DNA of 15,024 nucleotides from Betaproteobacteria bacterium (lineage in GTDB: Bacteria > Pseudomonadota > Gammaproteobacteria > Burkholderiales > SG8-41): positions 1-15,024 of the forward strand of contig JANXRI010000358.1 in assembly GCA_025353085.1 (NCBI GenBank). Direction: 5' to 3'. Shown in pieces: positions 13,463-15,024 of the stretch. A program made the position numbers and the translations under genes. How positions within the stretch are numbered: position 1 is the stretch's first letter; each line of letters begins with the position of its first letter. The notes below the pieces were generated by a model. That model made no database searches and was not told where the DNA came from. It was given only the letters and a program-made list of their open reading frames with translations.

Positions 13463-14435
13463 TAAAACCCCGTATGAGCGCATACCAGCCGCGGTCGCTT
13501 TGTCGTGCCTGCTCATGTGCGAAGCACTCGCGCAAAGTTATCCGGTGAAACCGATCCGTTACATCGTGCCGTTTCCCCCGGGCGGCGGCCAGGATCTGGT
13601 CGTGCGCGCACTCGCACCGCGGCTAAGCGAAGCGCTCGGACAAACCGTGCTCGTCGATAACCGGCCCGGCGCGGCGACAATGGTTGGCGCGGAGCTCGCG
13701 GCGAAAGCCCCGCCCGACGGCTACACGGTCTTCAACGGCTCCAACACGACGCTCGCCATCAATCCGAATCTTTACAGCAAGATTCCCTACGATCCGATCA
13801 AGGATTTCGCCGCGGTCACGTACATCGCATCGGTCCCGAATCTCCTGGTTGTGCATCCATCGCTGCCGGCGCGCACCGTGAAAGAACTCGCCGCACTCGC
13901 GCGCAACCGGCCGGGCGAACTCAATTACGGTTCGTCAGGCACTGGCACGCCCGCGCAATTGGCGGGTGTGATGTTTGCCGATGCGGCGGCGGCCAAGCTT
14001 ACGCATGTGCCGTATCGCGGCAGTAGCCAGGCGATTACCGCGTTGATCAGCGGCGAGACGCAGATCATGTTCAGCACCATAACTTCGACGTTGCCATTTG
14101 TTAAAAGCGGCCGGCTGCGCGGGATAGCAGTGACCGGTGCCAAGCGTTCCCAGGCGGCGCCAGATTTACCGACAATAGCTGAGGCGGCATATCCCGGCTT
14201 TGAAGCAGTGACCTGGTATGGTTTGTTCGTGCCGACGGGAACGCCGGCGCCGATCATCGCGCGGCTCAACGCGGAGTTCGTGAAGGTACTCAAAACGCGC
14301 GAGCTTCGAGACTGGCTGATCACTCAGGGCGCGGATCCGGTGGGCAGCACGCCTGAAGAACTCGCCGCTTTCGTCAAGACGGAACTCGCCAAATACGCGA
14401 AGATCGTCAAGGCGTCCGGCATGAAGCCGGACTAG
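13458..14435 (+). CDS. Bug/TctC-family periplasmic receptor, predicted ATT start
   Basis: A 325-residue receptor of the tripartite tricarboxylate family with all expected blocks: IRYIVPFPPGGGQDLVVRAL, VDNRPGAATMVGAELAAK, YGSSGTGTPAQLAG, THVPYRGSSQAITALISGE and a C-terminal KYAKIVKASGMKPD. The signal peptide (start N-K-T-P-Y-E-R, core AAVALSCLLMCEALA, cut before QSYPVK) begins exactly at an ATT codon with a strong AAGGAGG 5 nt upstream. Other in-frame starts are worse: ATG 13386 and GTG 13437 give long or acidic N-terminal extensions inside the upstream gene, and TTG 13500 cuts the signal peptide. An out-of-frame ATG at 13474 would need a frameshift. The gene overlaps the stop of the dioxygenase-rhodanese gene and precedes another Bug gene by 28 nt. 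Ligand unknown. Confidence 0.85.
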   Translation: MNKTPYERIPAAVALSCLLMCEALAQSYPVKPIRYIVPFPPGGGQDLVVRALAPRLSEALGQTVLVDNRPGAATMVGAELAAKAPPDGYTVFNGSNTTLAINPNLYSKIPYDPIKDFAAVTYIASVPNLLVVHPSLPARTVKELAALARNRPGELNYGSSGTGTPAQLAGVMFADAAAAKLTHVPYRGSSQAITALISGETQIMFSTITSTLPFVKSGRLRGIAVTGAKRSQAAPDLPTIAEAAYPGFEAVTWYGLFVPTGTPAPIIARLNAEFVKVLKTRELRDWLITQGADPVGSTPEELAAFVKTELAKYAKIVKASGMKPD

Positions 14436-14463
14436 CGGCAGTTTGATCGGAGTGCGAAAAGGT

Positions 14464-15024
14464 ATGCGCTTGGCCGCGCGCACGGGCGTCTCGGTGACTG
14501 CCATGATTGCGGCACTCGTTGTGCATAGCGCATCGCTCGCTGCCGATTGGAAACCCGAGCGCGCGGTCGAGATTGTCGCGATGTCGGGGCCCGGCGGCGC
14601 CAACGACATCATCGCGCGCACGCTGCAGCGCGTGATGCAGCAGAAAAAACTTGTCGAAGCGCCGATGACGGTCGTTTCCAAAGTGGGTGCGGGCGGCGTG
14701 ATCGCCTGGAGTTATCTCAATCAGCACGCAGGCGACGGCGCATACCTTTCGGTGAGCCCGATCAATCTGTTGGTCGAGCACATCCTTGGCGCGAGCCCGA
14801 TCACGTATACCGACGTGACGCCGATCGCGCAGCTTTTCAACGAGTACGTCGCGTTGGTCGTCAAAGCGGACAGTTCCTTGCGCAGCGGCAGGGATGTGGT
14901 CACGAAATTGAAAGCCGATCCGGGCTCGGTAAGTTTTGCCGTAGCGGCGAATCTCGGCGGCTCCAATCATATTGCGACGATGGTCGCGCTCAAACGCGCC
15001 GGTGTAGACGTCAAGAAACTGAAA
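14464..15024 (+). CDS. Bug/TctC-family receptor, N-terminal part (runs off the window)
   Basis: The first 187 codons of a third receptor in this cluster; the 3' end lies beyond the window. A signal peptide (start MRLAARTG, core VTAMIAALVVHSASLAA, cut before DWKPER) is followed by VEIVAMSGPGGANDIIARTL, SKVGAGGVIAWSYLNQH and FAVAANLGGSNHIATM, which correspond to the usual Bug blocks but diverge from the other copies here (MSGPGGAND in place of the PGG-TD type). It is therefore a separate subgroup, not a recent duplicate. ATG 14464 has GGAG 11 nt upstream and AAGG directly before it; GTG 14452 is an alternative. It lies 28 nt after the previous Bug gene, so same operon. Confidence 0.88.
   Translation, partial: MRLAARTGVSVTAMIAALVVHSASLAADWKPERAVEIVAMSGPGGANDIIARTLQRVMQQKKLVEAPMTVVSKVGAGGVIAWSYLNQHAGDGAYLSVSPINLLVEHILGASPITYTDVTPIAQLFNEYVALVVKADSSLRSGRDVVTKLKADPGSVSFAVAANLGGSNHIATMVALKRAGVDVKKLK

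Overview
The window looks like a chromosomal segment of a betaproteobacterium, probably Burkholderiales or a close relative. The reasons are moderately high GC, dense short operons, and above all five genes or remnants of the Bug/TctC family of periplasmic solute-binding receptors, a family strongly expanded in that group. No TctA or TctB membrane partners are in the window, so these receptors are orphans here. There are no rRNA, tRNA, CRISPR, phage or transposase genes.

Left part (1-4430): a minus-strand run reads, in transcription order, truncated Bug remnant (about 3533 to 3180), a long protein made of three tandem RidA-like domains (3076-1751), an intact Bug receptor (1664-654) and a single-domain RidA-family protein (657-175). 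The remnant abuts head-to-head the 3' half of an AtuA-family gene on the plus strand (from about 3528), which is followed by an intact DUF4387 gene (4109-4429). Both divergent genes have lost their 5' halves at the same point, which suggests one deletion removed the shared promoter region (or an assembly join did). Together this looks like a partly decayed catabolic locus.

Middle (4430-5700): a gene-poor stretch holds a small Cys-Asp lipoprotein (4628-4834), a 15-bp tandem repeat (5069-5150) and a CHRD-domain lipoprotein (5210-5650). A hairpin separates the last from the convergent gene beyond it.

Nitrogen region (5706-11265): an allophanate hydrolase (AtzF type, minus strand) is divergent from a kynurenine-formamidase-like alpha/beta hydrolase (plus). 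Next is a three-gene SsuA/TauA-NMT1-type ABC importer: binding protein, permease, ATPase. Upstream of the importer lie a canonical sigma-54 promoter (8588-8604) and two GCAC-N7-GTGC NtrC-type sites exactly 30 bp apart (8491-8505, 8521-8535). This predicts NtrC/RpoN nitrogen-limitation control and suggests import of a nitrogenous compound, possibly feeding allophanate or ammonia release.

Right part (11396-15024): a co-directional cluster of Bug receptor, persulfide dioxygenase-rhodanese fusion, second Bug receptor and third Bug receptor (cut by the window edge). The tight spacing suggests one operon linking organic-acid capture to sulfane-sulfur oxidation. The second receptor appears to start at an ATT codon behind a strong Shine-Dalgarno sequence.
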